Assembly (NCBI GenBank): GCA_964019155.1
Contig: OZ025244.1
Location: forward strand, 44,090,220 to 44,154,219
Source of the DNA: Osedax fenrisi
Taxonomy: Eukaryota > Annelida > Polychaeta > Sabellida > Siboglinidae
Direction of reading: 5' to 3'
Length of the DNA: 64,000 nucleotides
The notes below the pieces were generated by a model. It was not told the origin of the DNA. It did not search any database and worked only from the letters and a program-made list of their open reading frames with translations. Positions 40,787 to 56,044 of this stretch are shown piece by piece (position 1 is the first letter of the stretch; the number at the start of each line of letters is the position of its first letter). The translations under genes and the position numbers were made by a program.

Positions 40787-43700
40787 TAAAACCTATCTAT
40801 AAAAAACCTCTTTATAAGAAAATTATTCACACATTTGGTTGGAATTCAACCTTTTCCACATTAAAAAACCTCTTTATAAGAAAAATATAAGAAAAACCTC
40901 TTTATAAAAAACTTATTATATACAAAATATAAAAAATAATTATATATAAATAGAAGTATTGTATATTGATACAAATTATAGAAACTAATTATTATATAAG
41001 ATTTTTTTTTCACACAAATATTTTATATTACAAAAATAGCTCGAAATGAATTAAAATGAATTAATAATTGTTATTGTATATCCATAAATTTATTAAAATT
41101 AATTAATAAATGTTATTATATCCTTAAATGTATTGATGATACAATGTATTATATTATACAATTCATTTTTAAATAATAGATTATTATAATATTCATTATA
41201 TTATATTCATCAATGATGATTCTAATTTATAATTGCAAATGTAAATCTAATAAAATGTAATTATGTATTAACATGTCTAAGCCCAAACAATACAGTATAT
41301 ATTTTAAATCTAATATAATTAAGGAAGTTGATGAAGGTTTACTGAACAATCAAGAATTATATAAATATACTATATATAGATAACCTATAGGTTATATAAT
41401 GCATTTTCAATTATAAATTAATTCTTAAAATCATTGGAAAAGTAAAAACCCTCTTTATAAGAAAACCTCTCTATAAGAAAAAAAGTACTGACAAAAAATA
41501 GTTTCTTATAGAGAGGTTTTACTGTATATATATAAAATATTGAATAAAATACTATATTTATTTTTGTATTAGTATACAATAATATTGTAAAAAAAAAATA
41601 TATATATTAAACAACAATAGAACTAATAATATTTTCATTGAGAAATTTTAAGAATTTATTCATTGTTTGATTTTATACCATGATATTTAATTAAATAAAT
41701 ATTGTTAATTATATATAAATAAAAAATACTGAATAGAATATTTATATATATGAAATTAAATATAGTTAAAAAAACATTTTTTACAATAGTAATATTTTCA
41801 TTATGTAATTTTAGAAATATAGCACAGTATGATTTATTTCATTTATGAAATTTATCCAATTATATCAACTTGTTAATTTCACAATATGAATAAGGGTAGC
41901 AAAAATAAATTTAGTATAAATGGAATAATTAAAGCAAAGTGATAAAATGTTTGGTCAAATTTAAAAATAAATCTGCTAGATTAATTAGCCATAACATTTA
42001 TATATAAATTAATCAATATTACTTTAAATTTCAATATACATTTTTTTAAAGTTATTATATTTTATGAGTACTAAGTTTTTGACAGTTTTTACCATAAATT
42101 AACATGGTAAATATAGGTTTTAGACGTTTTTGCCAAAAATAATGGAACACTGATATAAAGCTATTTGTTCAATATGAATAATTCATATTTATAATTGATA
42201 ATATTGATAAAATAATAAGCTACATTATTTAAAAAATTGTAATACACATGTTTTTATTATTTGTATAAATAAGATTTAAAAAAAAAGTAAAATAAGTCAT
42301 AACTATTCAAACTTGGACCAATATAATTTTAATTATTATCTATTTTAATACCTTATCTTATAAATGCATATGTATACATTTATAATATCATTAACAATGT
42401 AGAATATATTTATCTCTATAATGTTAATTATAATCTGAATAATTACCAAATATTTAATAAACATGCATATTCATTTCTATGAACAAAAGTTTATAAAGAT
42501 ATTTTCTGTGATATAATCAAAATAATATATCTTATAATTGTTTGTAAATATACATTATGCAATACATTAATTATATCAATATACACAAGTTCTATATTTT
42601 TTATTTTTATTGTATTATTTGAGTTTTAATAAAAACGTGTTGGTCAATGTCTGAGGTGGTCAAAGATTAAGTTATCTCCCATAAACATACATATATTACA
42701 CTACATTAAACAATGATAGTAACCATATCGAGTATTAGAATGTGTAGTAAGCTCAGGATACAACGTATTCGGCATTACAGATGTTGTAGGAGTTGTTCTA
42801 CCGGAATTCTGTACTTCTGAAGGATAAGTTACAGTATTAATATGTATAATTTTGTTATACCTCATTCAGGCTATATTTATTTAATATATTATATCCGTTC
42901 TATTAATGATTACTATATTATCAGCGACAGATTTAGTTATTGTCCAATGGGTAGTGGCTAAATTTAAAAATAGATGTATTTATGTAGTAATACATATAAA
43001 GATGAGACAACAGTCATGGGTGTATATAACCACGTATAATGTGGGGCACTTACCCCTATGCCCCTATTTGATCCATCACTGAGTATACAACCAATAACGT
43101 AAACTTATGCATATCTAATACATACAGTGATATATGTATATCTAATATATAATAAATAAGTGTATCCTACTGTGATATCTGAGGAGATATTTGAATGTAT
43201 ATACAGTAAGATATGCTTAGCAATGGAGTATCTGTTTCTCACTAATGTATCATACACATATAGCCAATGGGCTCCGAGTATATTTATAGACACACCGATA
43301 ACTATAGTCGGTGTTTAATTAAAACTGTTCGCGTTACTCTTGTCATTCATTTCAATAAAATCATTAACCGATTAAATTGAAACTTTCTATAAACATTCGT
43401 AAGTATCATCGGTTACGATGGTAGTAAGACATCATTGTATATCTTCAATAACAGCAACCATAGAGCTAGAGATAAATAGAGTAGTAAACAAGGTATCTGA
43501 CATGCGAAAAGCGTCAATCTAATTTGGTCACCGCAAAATGGTGGATTTTTTATTTCCACTTTCCGCATTAAGACAATTGGCTTACGTTGCCAGGCTTTGA
43601 GTATTACCGCTCTATTTCTCTCTAGCTCGATGACAACACCCCGTATACGTGCATTCATACTCGTACATGTAAGTATGAACGTGCACATGCTTAGTTGACC

Positions 43701-43979
43701 ATGTTCACTGCATACTAACTGACTGCCCGATATCTGAGCTTAAAGCCTCTCCTCATCGCTCTCCACAGCACCGTGTAGTCTGACCTCATCGTCACCATGA
43801 CCTCTTGAACCCGCGACGAACCCTTCTTCAAGTCTAGTACTCCTTTAGGTGTTTTGAATCCGCAGAATCTACGCAAGGTTATCGTATTATCATCGATATC
43901 ACTAACGATAATGATAGCATTATCATTAATCATTTATCATTTATCAGTATCAATTAGTATATATATATTTATATATATT

Positions 43980-44024
<45 letters not shown>

Positions 44025-47000
44025 ATAGTATATGATAGATAGATAGATGATTATTTATACACAAATATAAAAAGATAGATCTTATATGTGTTTTAGAAAA
44101 AATATTAATAAATAAATAAGTGATATAATAATATACAATTAGAAAAAATAGGAATGTTATATTGTAAAATGTGAAGAAAAAAGTATATATATATTCACTA
44201 ATGTATTTTAATGTAATGTATTTTAAATCAACTTTAATATCTTGCTAAAGAGGTATATCAATCATCTTGGAATATATTAAAATATATTGTAAACATGGAA
44301 ATAGAATCGATGCGTATATTATTAATACCTCGGTCCTGGATGACTATAATGCGGTCCCTTTTTCATCTCCACCCAATGGTAGCATTGCTCTTGACTATGC
44401 GAATATAGGCCAAAGTACCCTACAAATTCTACTTCTACTTCATAGTTTCTCGGCGCCTAAATTATCATTAGTTATAATATAATATACATAAACATTACAT
44501 ATACCCATACACGCACACATGTATATATATATATATATATTACTATATAGTTAATATCTAAAAATAGTCTATGGAAGAAGTAACACATATATTGTTTATG
44601 ATGCTGTTACCACTGCTGATACTACTGCGTTTACCACTGCTGTTACCTATAGGATGTGAGTGTAACCTTAATAAGCCAGTTGCACTGTTGTCCATTGCTG
44701 TAATACGCCACACTACTGTAGCCGGGCGATTCTATGTATCCGGAGGTTTCGCTTGCTATCAATTCTCCTCCGCATCTCTCTGTTAGGTAATGGTTATTAA
44801 TTACTAGAGTTTATTGTTTACTTTGTTGTGATATTAATTCGGATATGATTAATCTATATAGTTAATATTGTGATGTATACAAGTATATATATAAATTCTG
44901 TTCTTTATATAAATGTATAATTATGTAATTTTAATGATGCCTAATATATAGTACACTTTCTATTATATTTATAAGCACAATACAATGATGATATAACATA
45001 CATACATATTATATAACTTAATATAATACAATATTATTATAATCTAAGAAATTCTACTAATCGAAATAAAGGGATATATTTGTTATTTAAAAATCTTATA
45101 TAGAATTATTTATATTAAATATAATAGAGGTAGTAATGGATGTATAATAAATGTAATGGTAGTAAATATCATAATGAATACCTAATAGTTGTGGTGGCAA
45201 TTTAAGGGGATGGCATAAGACGCCCACATCTCTATGTATAGAGATAGCAAATAATGGGTCTACACAAAACTAGGCGCGCAGAATTCTATTCATTGAATTC
45301 ATCTAATTTTTTTATATTCTATTCATTAAATGTATACACATGATATTACAAGACATCTTTTTTATAATATATATAAATATATGCACACATTTTATTTTTT
45401 TAATTTACGGAATTTCTTTGAAATTGTTATTTTTTGCAATTATATACATACAAAGTTAGAAAATTACTCCTGTAATAGTATTCATATATATGTTATTTAT
45501 ATAATGCAATAAAAATTAATAGAATATATATAATAGTTTTTCGTGATACCTACATTTATATATACATACTAGTGTTGTCAAATTTTCTAAAAAGTAAGTC
45601 TCAGTATCGTATCAGTATCATTCAACAGCTGTATCAGTATCGTATCAGTATCGTTCGAAACTGTATCAGTATCGTATCAGTATCATTCGACAGCTGTATC
45701 AGTATCGTATCAGTATCGTTTGACAGCTGTATCAGTATCAGTATCAGTATCGTTTGACAGCTGTATCAGTATCAGTATCAGTATCAGTATCGTTTGACAG
45801 AAGTATCAGTATCGTTTGATAATTGTATCCGCATTGTTTGACAGCAGCATAAGTATCGTATAGTGATGTAAACTGGTTCGGGTTTTGGAGATATTTGTGA
45901 GAATCAAATAGTTGAAAAAAATATCAGGTTTTAATATCTATAATTTTAGTACTGGATTTTAGTGATTTATGATCGTTCATAAAAAATAAATTTATAAAAT
46001 GCTATTTTTTTAAATAATAATTTCAAAATTAATTATTAGCAATAATGATCCTCAAATGGTATATTTATTATATATGATCAATTATTATTAAAACTTCTGT
46101 GCAATGAAAATGTTTTAAAATGATGCAATGTGGATTAAAAGTGTCGCGGATACATACGAATGGCGGGGTAGTTTGATTGACATTGGCGCCTATTCACACA
46201 ACGGGACACTAATCTGAGTAATAGTGTCGCGGATACATACACAGAACCGATATGTTGGTTGAAAATGGCGCGAATAAATATAATCCCAAAGGTAAACATT
46301 GGAATGTATTTTAGATATCCAATAATAAAAATCCGAAATAATACGAATCTAATATTTAAAGTCCGAAATAGTCCGAATCTAATATTTAAAGTCCGAAATA
46401 GTCCGAGTTAAATATTAAATTCCGGTCCGAGTCCGGTCCGAGTCCGATATATCATAAATTATACTGTATCAGTCCGGTATCAATGACCTAAAGTCCGAAA
46501 CCGGGTCCGAAGTCCGTGTCCGAATGACAACGCTAATACATACCTAGCGCAAAATAATTATTCTGAGAAAACAGCATTTGAATATATATGAATACATTAT
46601 ATATCATATATAATGAATATATATAAACCACTTTTTATGTTATTTCTAGACTGTTTTCATAAATAATTTTTTTACAGATATTAAAAAACAAATCATAGAA
46701 TAGTATTATGAAATAAAAAAAATGTTAAATCAAAAAATATTTTCACCAAAACAAGGTGTGTGACATCCCCTTAAGGGCAGGCGTAACCTTTGTTTTTATT
46801 TTTTAGGGACATTTTTTTTATATTGAAATATTAAAATGTAATTCATTATCTTTAATATGATGTATTATATGTCACATACAATTAAACATAAGTGCCTCAA
46901 ATACGAAGTTTAATCATACACCTATTCAAAATGGTGGGATTTAATAATTAGAAAACATGCAAGTAAAACTTTAGATGCCAATATCTCTGGTGTTTTTGTT

Positions 47001-50000
47001 GTTGATTGTATTTTTTTTAAATGTCTCTATCTTTTGAACTCTTATATTAATCTTTATAAAATGTTCTGAGTATATACCTAATATATGGTTATTATTATAT
47101 AGGTATGTAAGCTAATGTAAATATAATCAATTAATATAAATAATTGAAAAATAATAAAAAAAATCGGTAATAAATTTATTTTAAAATAATTTTAATATTA
47201 TAATTAACTTTTATTTAATTATTATACTTTTATTATTTTATGATGTACCTAAATAAATAGAGATGAATGTTATCTCGATAAATAAAAAAAAATAAAATAA
47301 AAAAACTATAAATAGAAAAGAAATAGCCTGTTAAAAAATAGCTATTTTTCCCTATCTTTTACATGTAAACGCCGGCAAGGTTACGCCGGCCCTTAATGTA
47401 TTGTAAATATATTAATATAATAGAATACATATTTTTTAATATTTTAATTATATATATATTAAGTAATATATATATATATATATAATATATATATATTATA
47501 TATGCCAGTGAAGTAATACATATAACATAATAAAATTATATATATATAATTTTATTATGTTATATGTATTACTCCACTGGCAAATATACATTATATAGGT
47601 TATGAAATTATGATAATATATTTACAAAATAATTAAATGTAAATATTTTGATTAACACAATTTGATTTTGAAATAATTAATTAATTAATTATAATCATTA
47701 AATTAAATGTTAAATAAGGCTCCGTGCTTGGTCCTTTACTTTTTATTATTTATAATTTACCCATAAAATCCATATTTAATAAATATTCTTACATCCACTA
47801 TCATATCTTTGCCGACGATCTACAAATTTATACTTCTTTTCCCATTTCCTGTGACTCCAACTCTATTCAACTGTCTATTTTTAACTGCCTCACAGAACTT
47901 ACTGACTGGTTCTCCCAGAATTCCCTATCACTTAATATGACCAAAACTAACACCATCATTATCTCCTACTTACCCCCTAATCATCACCCACCCCTTTCTA
48001 CTATCCCTCCCTACCTCACAATCCATAACAACTCTTGGTTTCACCATCAACTCCCACCTAGATTACTCTGACCACATATCTATAATGATTCGCAATGCCA
48101 ACTATTTTCTTTATATTAGAAAATCACGCAATAAGTTGACTTTTTCAATGACTAAAAGTCAAATACACTCACTAGTCTTCAGTAGACTTATATACTGCTG
48201 CTCACTTCTATGTAATCTTCCCCTAAAGCTTATGCTTAAACTCGAGATGATACAACGACGTTCTATACGCACTCTATATAAACTGAAGTTCTCTTCAATA
48301 GTATCAATATCGACTCTAATGCGATCACTCGGCTGGCTTAAGTTTAGGTATATCTGCAGGTTCAGACTACTATACATCACCCATAAGGTGATACATCTTA
48401 GATCTCCCGAGTACCTAGCAAACTTGATCAGTATTCAGACCCTTAGTCGAGCTAGCAGGAAATGTCACACGATGAAAATTGTGCAACGCTCGGCTCTGCT
48501 CACTCTAAATCTGCTTTCTCTGTGGTAGCTCCAAAATACTGGAATGCTCTACCATATGACATTAGGTGTTTGAAATCCCTGTCACTATTTAAATGTAAAC
48601 TCTCCACGCACCTATTAACATTGTAACCTACCCTCCCTTTTCCTTTATTTTTATTGTACTTTATTTATTCTATTTTTATTTCCTTCTCATGATGCCCATA
48701 ACCACCACGTGATTTTGTATTCAATAAAACATTTTAAATAAAAAAAATAAAAAAATGTCATAACTTAAACAATTACTTTAACATACATAAATGTGTAGAT
48801 TCATTTTGGTATAATAATAAAATATCTTAAATCTATTTTTACGTAATATCATAAACACTAAATGTTACTCTGTAACTCATAATTATGTTAATTTATAATA
48901 TATTTATTAATTACGAATAAATATCTAAATATATAATTATAAATTTGAATCTAAATTCATGTATACATGACAAACGTTTAACGTACGACTTCACGGCTTG
49001 ACAATGACTTCCGGAGAATCCATCGGGGCACTTGCACACTTCGCAATCATTCGGATCCTGATAACCATCGTTATCGCAAGTGACGTCACGTGTGCAGGAA
49101 GCTGAGGTAGTGATGTACGCGGTTAATATGTACAGTGTATAGTGTATAAGATAACTACTAGTTAAATTAGTACCTATTAGATACGTATATGTGTAGAAGG
49201 TAATTAATAATATATTCTATTAATATTAAGATAAAAAAAATAATATATAAATATATATATATATATAATATATAATATATATTAGACTAAAAACCTAAAA
49301 TTCAAGTTTTAGAAAAAATAGGTTTTGACCAACATTGGGTAAAACGTATGTATAATACATAGTTACTATGATAATAATGAATAGTTAAATCATCATAATT
49401 TATATAATTATTATAATAATATTATATTGTATTACAAAATATAATAATAATTAATTAAATTATCATAATTAATAATAAATAATTATTATATTAAAAAAAA
49501 TTTCACAGAAATTGTTTACAACCAAAATTGACAAGGAAACGTATTTAAGCAATCAAACTTTATATTTGTATATATTTTTATAAATATATTTGAATATAAC
49601 ATATTTTCATTAAAACATACATGTGATTACAAACGTATATGAAGAATAAACTCAAACAGTATTAAAAATTAAAATTTATAAATATTATTTTTTATGGTTG
49701 TTTATATTAACTGACAAAGATCATTATAATGTATAATATACATTGCCCTTGGATACATTGTATATATAAATTATTTTAAATTATAAATATATTTAGTAAA
49801 TGTTGTTTAGTTCAATAAAAATAATTGCGAATAGTTCGAAATATAGATGTTTAACAACACATTTGTTTAATAATATGGTATTATCGCGGTTACATATATA
49901 AAACCATTACAATTAATTTTGTAACTATACATTTACTGAAATACATATTACATTTTTATAATTGTATATTCTGATTATAAAATAAACAATAATATTTTTA

Positions 50001-52555
50001 TAATGATTATAAAAATGAATAATAAAATATAATAAATTTATTATAATAATTGTGGTTGTATTTTGTTAGAATATCAAGTTAAGGGATACATGTTAAGTAC
50101 GTTAACAGAGCTAACTTAACGTTAAGCTTATATTTGAGATAACATATTTGTATAATAGTCATAAGACGTTATGCTATTTATTGGACATATATTTCATTAC
50201 AATCTAATAATTATTTCGAAATTAAGAATTCAATAAATAAAAAGGAGAACAAAAGTTAATCCATGTATCTTACAAAATATATTTTAAAACACCGTGAATA
50301 TAATTTGTTTCGAATAACTATTAAGGGTTAAGGATTAATAAGGGTTAAGGATTATTCAGTAATGAACTTATTTATATACATATATATATATATATATATT
50401 GACAACCAAACATTATATAAATGCTATACATTTTTGTATACTAGGATTATACGAAGAACTGATTTTACATAACATTCTGAAGATTTGTTAATTATAAATA
50501 AATATTTGTGATGGGTTATTTGTAGAACCAGCATATTTTCATATATATATATATATATAAGTAGCATACTGAATAGCACATTGAGGTCCTTAGGATAACC
50601 GTTTCTCACACAATGTTACATAATGTAAGATCTACACTGTAACTTACAGTATGTAAGTAATAGTTAATAACCATTACAATAGGCGAAGTTAATGAGCTTG
50701 GCATTGAGATGGCTGAGTCCGACTCTTTGTCCCATATTATGCTGTAACAACGGGTCTAAGGTTTCTATTGTGATCTTTTGTTGGAACCTGGAGCCCACCT
50801 GTTCGTAAGCGTTATGTAATAACTGTTATTAATGCAATGCAGATAGCATATGATATAGAGGAGAATACCCGATCGTGGACCTACTCGATTGTGGACCATT
50901 GGTTATATATTTTTATTGGTATCATATTTTTAAAATCTGAAATATAAAAATCAAAGATATTTATATATGCTATTATTATAGTCTTAGATGTGGATTATAG
51001 TATTTGATTTTTTTTAATTAATCAGTAAATAATTATTTCTAATATAAGTTTTTTGATAATTTCCTTAAAAATGCAAAGGTTTTTCTAATTATTATATCAT
51101 ATCTATTTGTGGGATAAGTAGTGACAATACAGATTAAATCAAGGGTATGTCTCTCAGACAGTCGGATATATTGTATGTTGATGTTGTCTATATAGGTGGA
51201 GTACTTTCATCATACCTATAGGTACTATAGTAACTAATATGAATTGTTACACTTATAACCATATATGGCTCTAATGTAGTGGCGCAGCAATAGGGGGGGT
51301 CGGGGGGGTTCGGACCCCCCCAATAATTTGGATGGGGGGGTTGAACCCCCTCAATAATATTGACAAAAAATTAAATAAAATGTTAATAAAAAATTTAAAT
51401 ATTTATTATATATATATATATATATAACATTTTTATTAGAAAATATGTATACACATACATCTAAGGGTGTAGTAACTTATAACAAAGGATTTACAATTAA
51501 TATGGAGTATAATAAAGCGTATATACCGGAGTTCAGGCAAGAATAATGAAAGAACAGCCTCTGGCGTACTACACCCATTGTGGTGCAAATAGGGTAAATT
51601 TAATAGCACAATCTATATCTAATCACGAAAATCTAAGGGATATAATGTCAATGATCAATTCAGTTGGTAAATTGTTTAATAATACAATACAATTTTAAAT
51701 CTTTTTAATAATATAACCAATAAAATTCGTCCATTATGTCCAACACGGTGGACTGTTAGAAAGGAGGCTATGCGTATATTTATTGATAAATATAAAGATA
51801 TCATGGTTGCTTTAGAAGAATTTACTTTAATAAACGATATTTCGAATGACCAACAAATAATTGCAAAATCATATTCAAAAATGATGAAAAAAGATACAAC
51901 ATATTTTATGCTAAAAATTGGTTTTTCAATATTCAACCTGCTTGATATATTAGTAAAATGTTTTATGTGTTCGACATCTACTTTAGATAATGTTAATGTA
52001 TCGATTGATATATGTGAAGATGAAATTAAAGATTATAGATTACATTTTGATAAAAGGAAAAACGAAATATATACGGAAATGATAGATTTGGGAATTGAAA
52101 AATCTATAAAAAAAGAAGATCATTTTCAATAAAAAATACAATGGTACATCAGACGAATATAATCCACCCGATGTTGACACGTATTTAAGGTTAAATAAAA
52201 AAAACATTCTATATATACATAACATATATAAATTTATAAATAAATATATATATATTGTATTGTATTGTATTGTATTGTATTGTATACATTCGGTGGATTC
52301 CTTACATAACATACCAGCAACTTAGATGGAGTCATTTAATATTTATAACTATTATTAATAACCCTAAATTCCCTTCAAAACAACTCTTAAGTTAATGTGT
52401 CCCTGGTTTTAACTAGAGCCGATGAATTTAATACAAATTTAATTCATCACTTCTATATATTATTTTAAGACTAATTTTTTAGTTCGGCCTGGGAACTGTA
52501 CCCAGGCCTACTGGTTCGAAGTCAAACACCTTAGCCAATTGCGCTATCGAACCAG

Positions 52556-52601
<46 letters not shown>

Positions 52602-54231
52602 ATTCCTAATTATATATATAATTATGCTTGTTTACAGAAATAAATCCTATGAACTTTTTGACAAAACAATTGTCGAAATCGAATCACGTTTCTCTAAAGA
52701 TGATGATAGTTGGGTATCATATTATAAACTCCAGGAAAGTCTTTTAAAGATCGATTATATAAATGAGGAAGAGGTTAGATAATATAATAATAATAATAAT
52801 AAGATGTAAATTACTTTTAAATAATTGCATTAATAGATCAATAAATATCCTGAATTTAATATTCGGTATTTGAATTTGGAGCTTCCGATTTTAAAAAGAG
52901 GTAAACATGGTAGCATTGCCGACGTAGTTACATACTTGAAATTATCTGAATCTATAAGAACGATATTACCAAATTGTGAACAGTTGGTAAGAATACTGTT
53001 GACACGACCTACAAATTCAGTATCCTGTGAGAGAAGCTTCTCAGCCCTACGAAGAGTTAAAACATGGCTGAGATCAACAATGAAACAAGAAAGGATAAAT
53101 AATTTATTAATTTGCCATATTCATCAAGGATATATTGATGATATTGATATAGATAAATTACTAGATAATTTTATTAGTAGAAATGATTGGCGAAAATCAA
53201 ATTTTTAAAAATAATAACTACAACGATATATAATTGTTATTTATTTATTATATATAATTCTATATAGAATATATATTCTCATCGATGATGATATTGAATA
53301 CTTATATTCTATATGTATATATTTCTAATATAAATATATTATATTACTAAAAATATAATAGCGTTATAAATATTTTAAACACATGACCCCCCCAATGAAA
53401 AAATCGTTCCTGCGCCACTACTCTAATGTCCCTTCGAAGCCGCTCTCGTGTTAAGCATCCATGGTTTTAACGAGAGGCGATCATTTATTTATACAAAATG
53501 ATATAAGATCAATTCTAAATATTATTTTAAGACATATTTTAATTGTCCGAACGAGGCTTGCGTGTCTTAAGCCTGAGCCAACTGAGCCACACAGAAAGTT
53601 TTAACGTATTAACATTAATTTATATGGTATATAAAACAGTATACACTGTATACACTGTTCGATATACTGTACAATGTTGTACAATGATACAGTGTACAAT
53701 GTAGGTGCCTATAATGTAAGTGCCTATAATGTACATTGTATATGTATAATAGGAAATACTTGTTGCTAATTTACTATGTATAACTGGTTGATAATATATA
53801 GATTAAGGAATGTTGTAAAAGTATACAAATTAAATACTATATTATGATATATATATATATATCTTTTAATAATATATGCTATAGCATATAATGATCAGTA
53901 CATCGATGTACTATAATATATAATCATATAATTATACGTTTTATAGATTTATAATCCATGATACACTCGGGTTTATGAATTGTATTGAGATTACCAATTA
54001 AATAATTAAACAATTAGAGTTTATATTTAGGTCATATTTTTAATTGAGATTACCAATGAATAATTAAACAATTATAGTTTATATTTAGGTTATATATTTA
54101 ATTTATATTTTTAGTATAGTATCATGATAAGATTGCAATCTATTAATATTTAAGGTTAACATATTGGTATAAATCATTAAAAACAGGACACATTATACCC
54201 CTTGAGATATATATATATATATATATATATA

Positions 54232-54280
<49 letters not shown>

Positions 54281-55084
54281 TGTATGTATAGTATAAATTA
54301 TATATATTGTATACTGTATACATAGTATGTATACATAGGTCTTGGCAGTAATCTGTACCCTATGTAAAGATAGTTTAATAAGCCACATTTAGTTAATTAC
54401 AACATCTCAGGGTAAAGTCACATTAAGTTAATGGTTAATTGTTTTATCAAGGTAAGATTCACTTATATAGAGTATAGTTTATATAATTAAGAAATAACCG
54501 AAAACAATATATTTAATTTAAAACGTTAACTTCGCTTTAATGACATCCGATTTCTCCATAGGCAAGTCCTAAAACAGGCAAATTTAACAAATATTCAAAC
54601 TTGACGATATTTACCATGGTAGTGTAAATACGACGATAACAAATATCACGTTGTTATCACGTGACATCACGTGACATCACGTGACACATAACTCGTCCTA
54701 CCACAGTACGCGATGCCCACGCGAGTGACCTCTACGATAATCGCTCGCTGACCTTGGGTCCGTAATGCATGACGCTGCTGACGTCGTAGGGCAGCCGGAT
54801 GCTGGTGTCGACGTCACGCTTCACGTACTGGGACCGGAAGTACACGAGGTTCTCGTTACGCAACCGGATGTAGAGGTCGCGGTCGGGTCGCTGTTGTTCG
54901 TGCCATAGGCCGAGAGCGTGACCTATCTCGTGTACCGGTACGCCGAACTGAGGGAACGGGGTCAGGGGTGAGAGGTGAGGCAGGGGAGAGGTGTATATAT
55001 GCTCAATAACATATATGTATTATATGTTATAACGAGTATTCTATCGTATTAGTATTTTAATATCTAATTATAATTCATTATTTA

Positions 55085-55120
<36 letters not shown>

Positions 55121-55967
55121 ATATGATATTAAGAAATGCGATCATCTCTATTGTACAAAGTTAGTAGTACGGCAGTGAATGCTGCAGTGACCACGCGACT
55201 ACAATACTAACATCCTTTAAACAGGCGACTTGTAGATTAATCGGCTGCGGAAACAGATTCACCTGGCCCACATAAGAGTAACACCTGATCAGAGTAGTGA
55301 GGTCACGTGTTATGTACACACTTCTATTATCAGTGGCGCGTGCAGCGCAGAGTTGACGACTTAATCGCTCGATTTTATTTATACATATTATTATTGTTAT
55401 AAATACGTGTAGATGATTTATATTTATATACCTAGATATGTATAAATAAATTCGCGCAATAAAACAATTAAACACGAATACATGACCCATCTAATTAATA
55501 CATAGTATGTATCACATACCAATATAATATATATATGTAATGTTTATATTGAGAATTAGATGAAGATCGTGATATACATCACAAAGCCCACGCGCGGATG
55601 ACTCACCCGTTTCCGCTATTAGTCAGCAGGATATGATGACCTGTCACGTGATGACTAGTGGACACCTCCGTGAACCGGACGCACGTGTTTTGCTGCCAAT
55701 GCGCGAACGCCGCTCTTATGATCTGCTTCTCTCGGGGAGCTACGTGGTTCATGGTGGCTCATGGTTAGGTATGACGTCATAGTTAGGTTACGGGTGTTAC
55801 GCAATACGGGGTAGGTTCGTCACGTGATTAATGCATTCATTACTACGCCGCGTAGCCTATACGCCGTTACTCCCCTATATCTTTAATCATGTATGCCATG
55901 TGAGTCACTTAATACTATTACATACTTATTTAATACGTATTCAATGAATACTAATCATATATGAAAT

Positions 55968-56044
<77 letters not shown>

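Larger units (their letters stand above)
51277..53420 (+). mobile_element. hAT transposon with transposase remnants, perfect TIR and target duplication
   Basis: 2144 bp. Perfect 8-bp duplication CTCTAATG (51269-51276 and 53421-53428) and 11-bp inverted ends TAGTGGCGCAG / CTGCGCCACTA. Subterminal G runs left and C runs right. Carries transposase segments at 51720-52131 and 52640-53208. Its own intron-like middle holds SINE copy C. Inserted into SINE copy D. Confidence 0.93.

Noticed and set aside
43713..43720. TAG after the CUB domain as the end of the protease gene
   Set aside because: The GTTAGT containing it is a good donor in this genome and joins in phase to the linker and vWA exons; kept only as a possible alternative isoform.
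48159..48380. 73-codon open frame on the minus strand
   Set aside because: Antisense shadow of the reverse transcriptase fragment.
52480..52556. A tRNA gene on the minus strand
   Set aside because: Box A and a T-arm-like stem are present, but the anticodon loop lacks U33 and the block recurs with a SINE body and tail in other copies.
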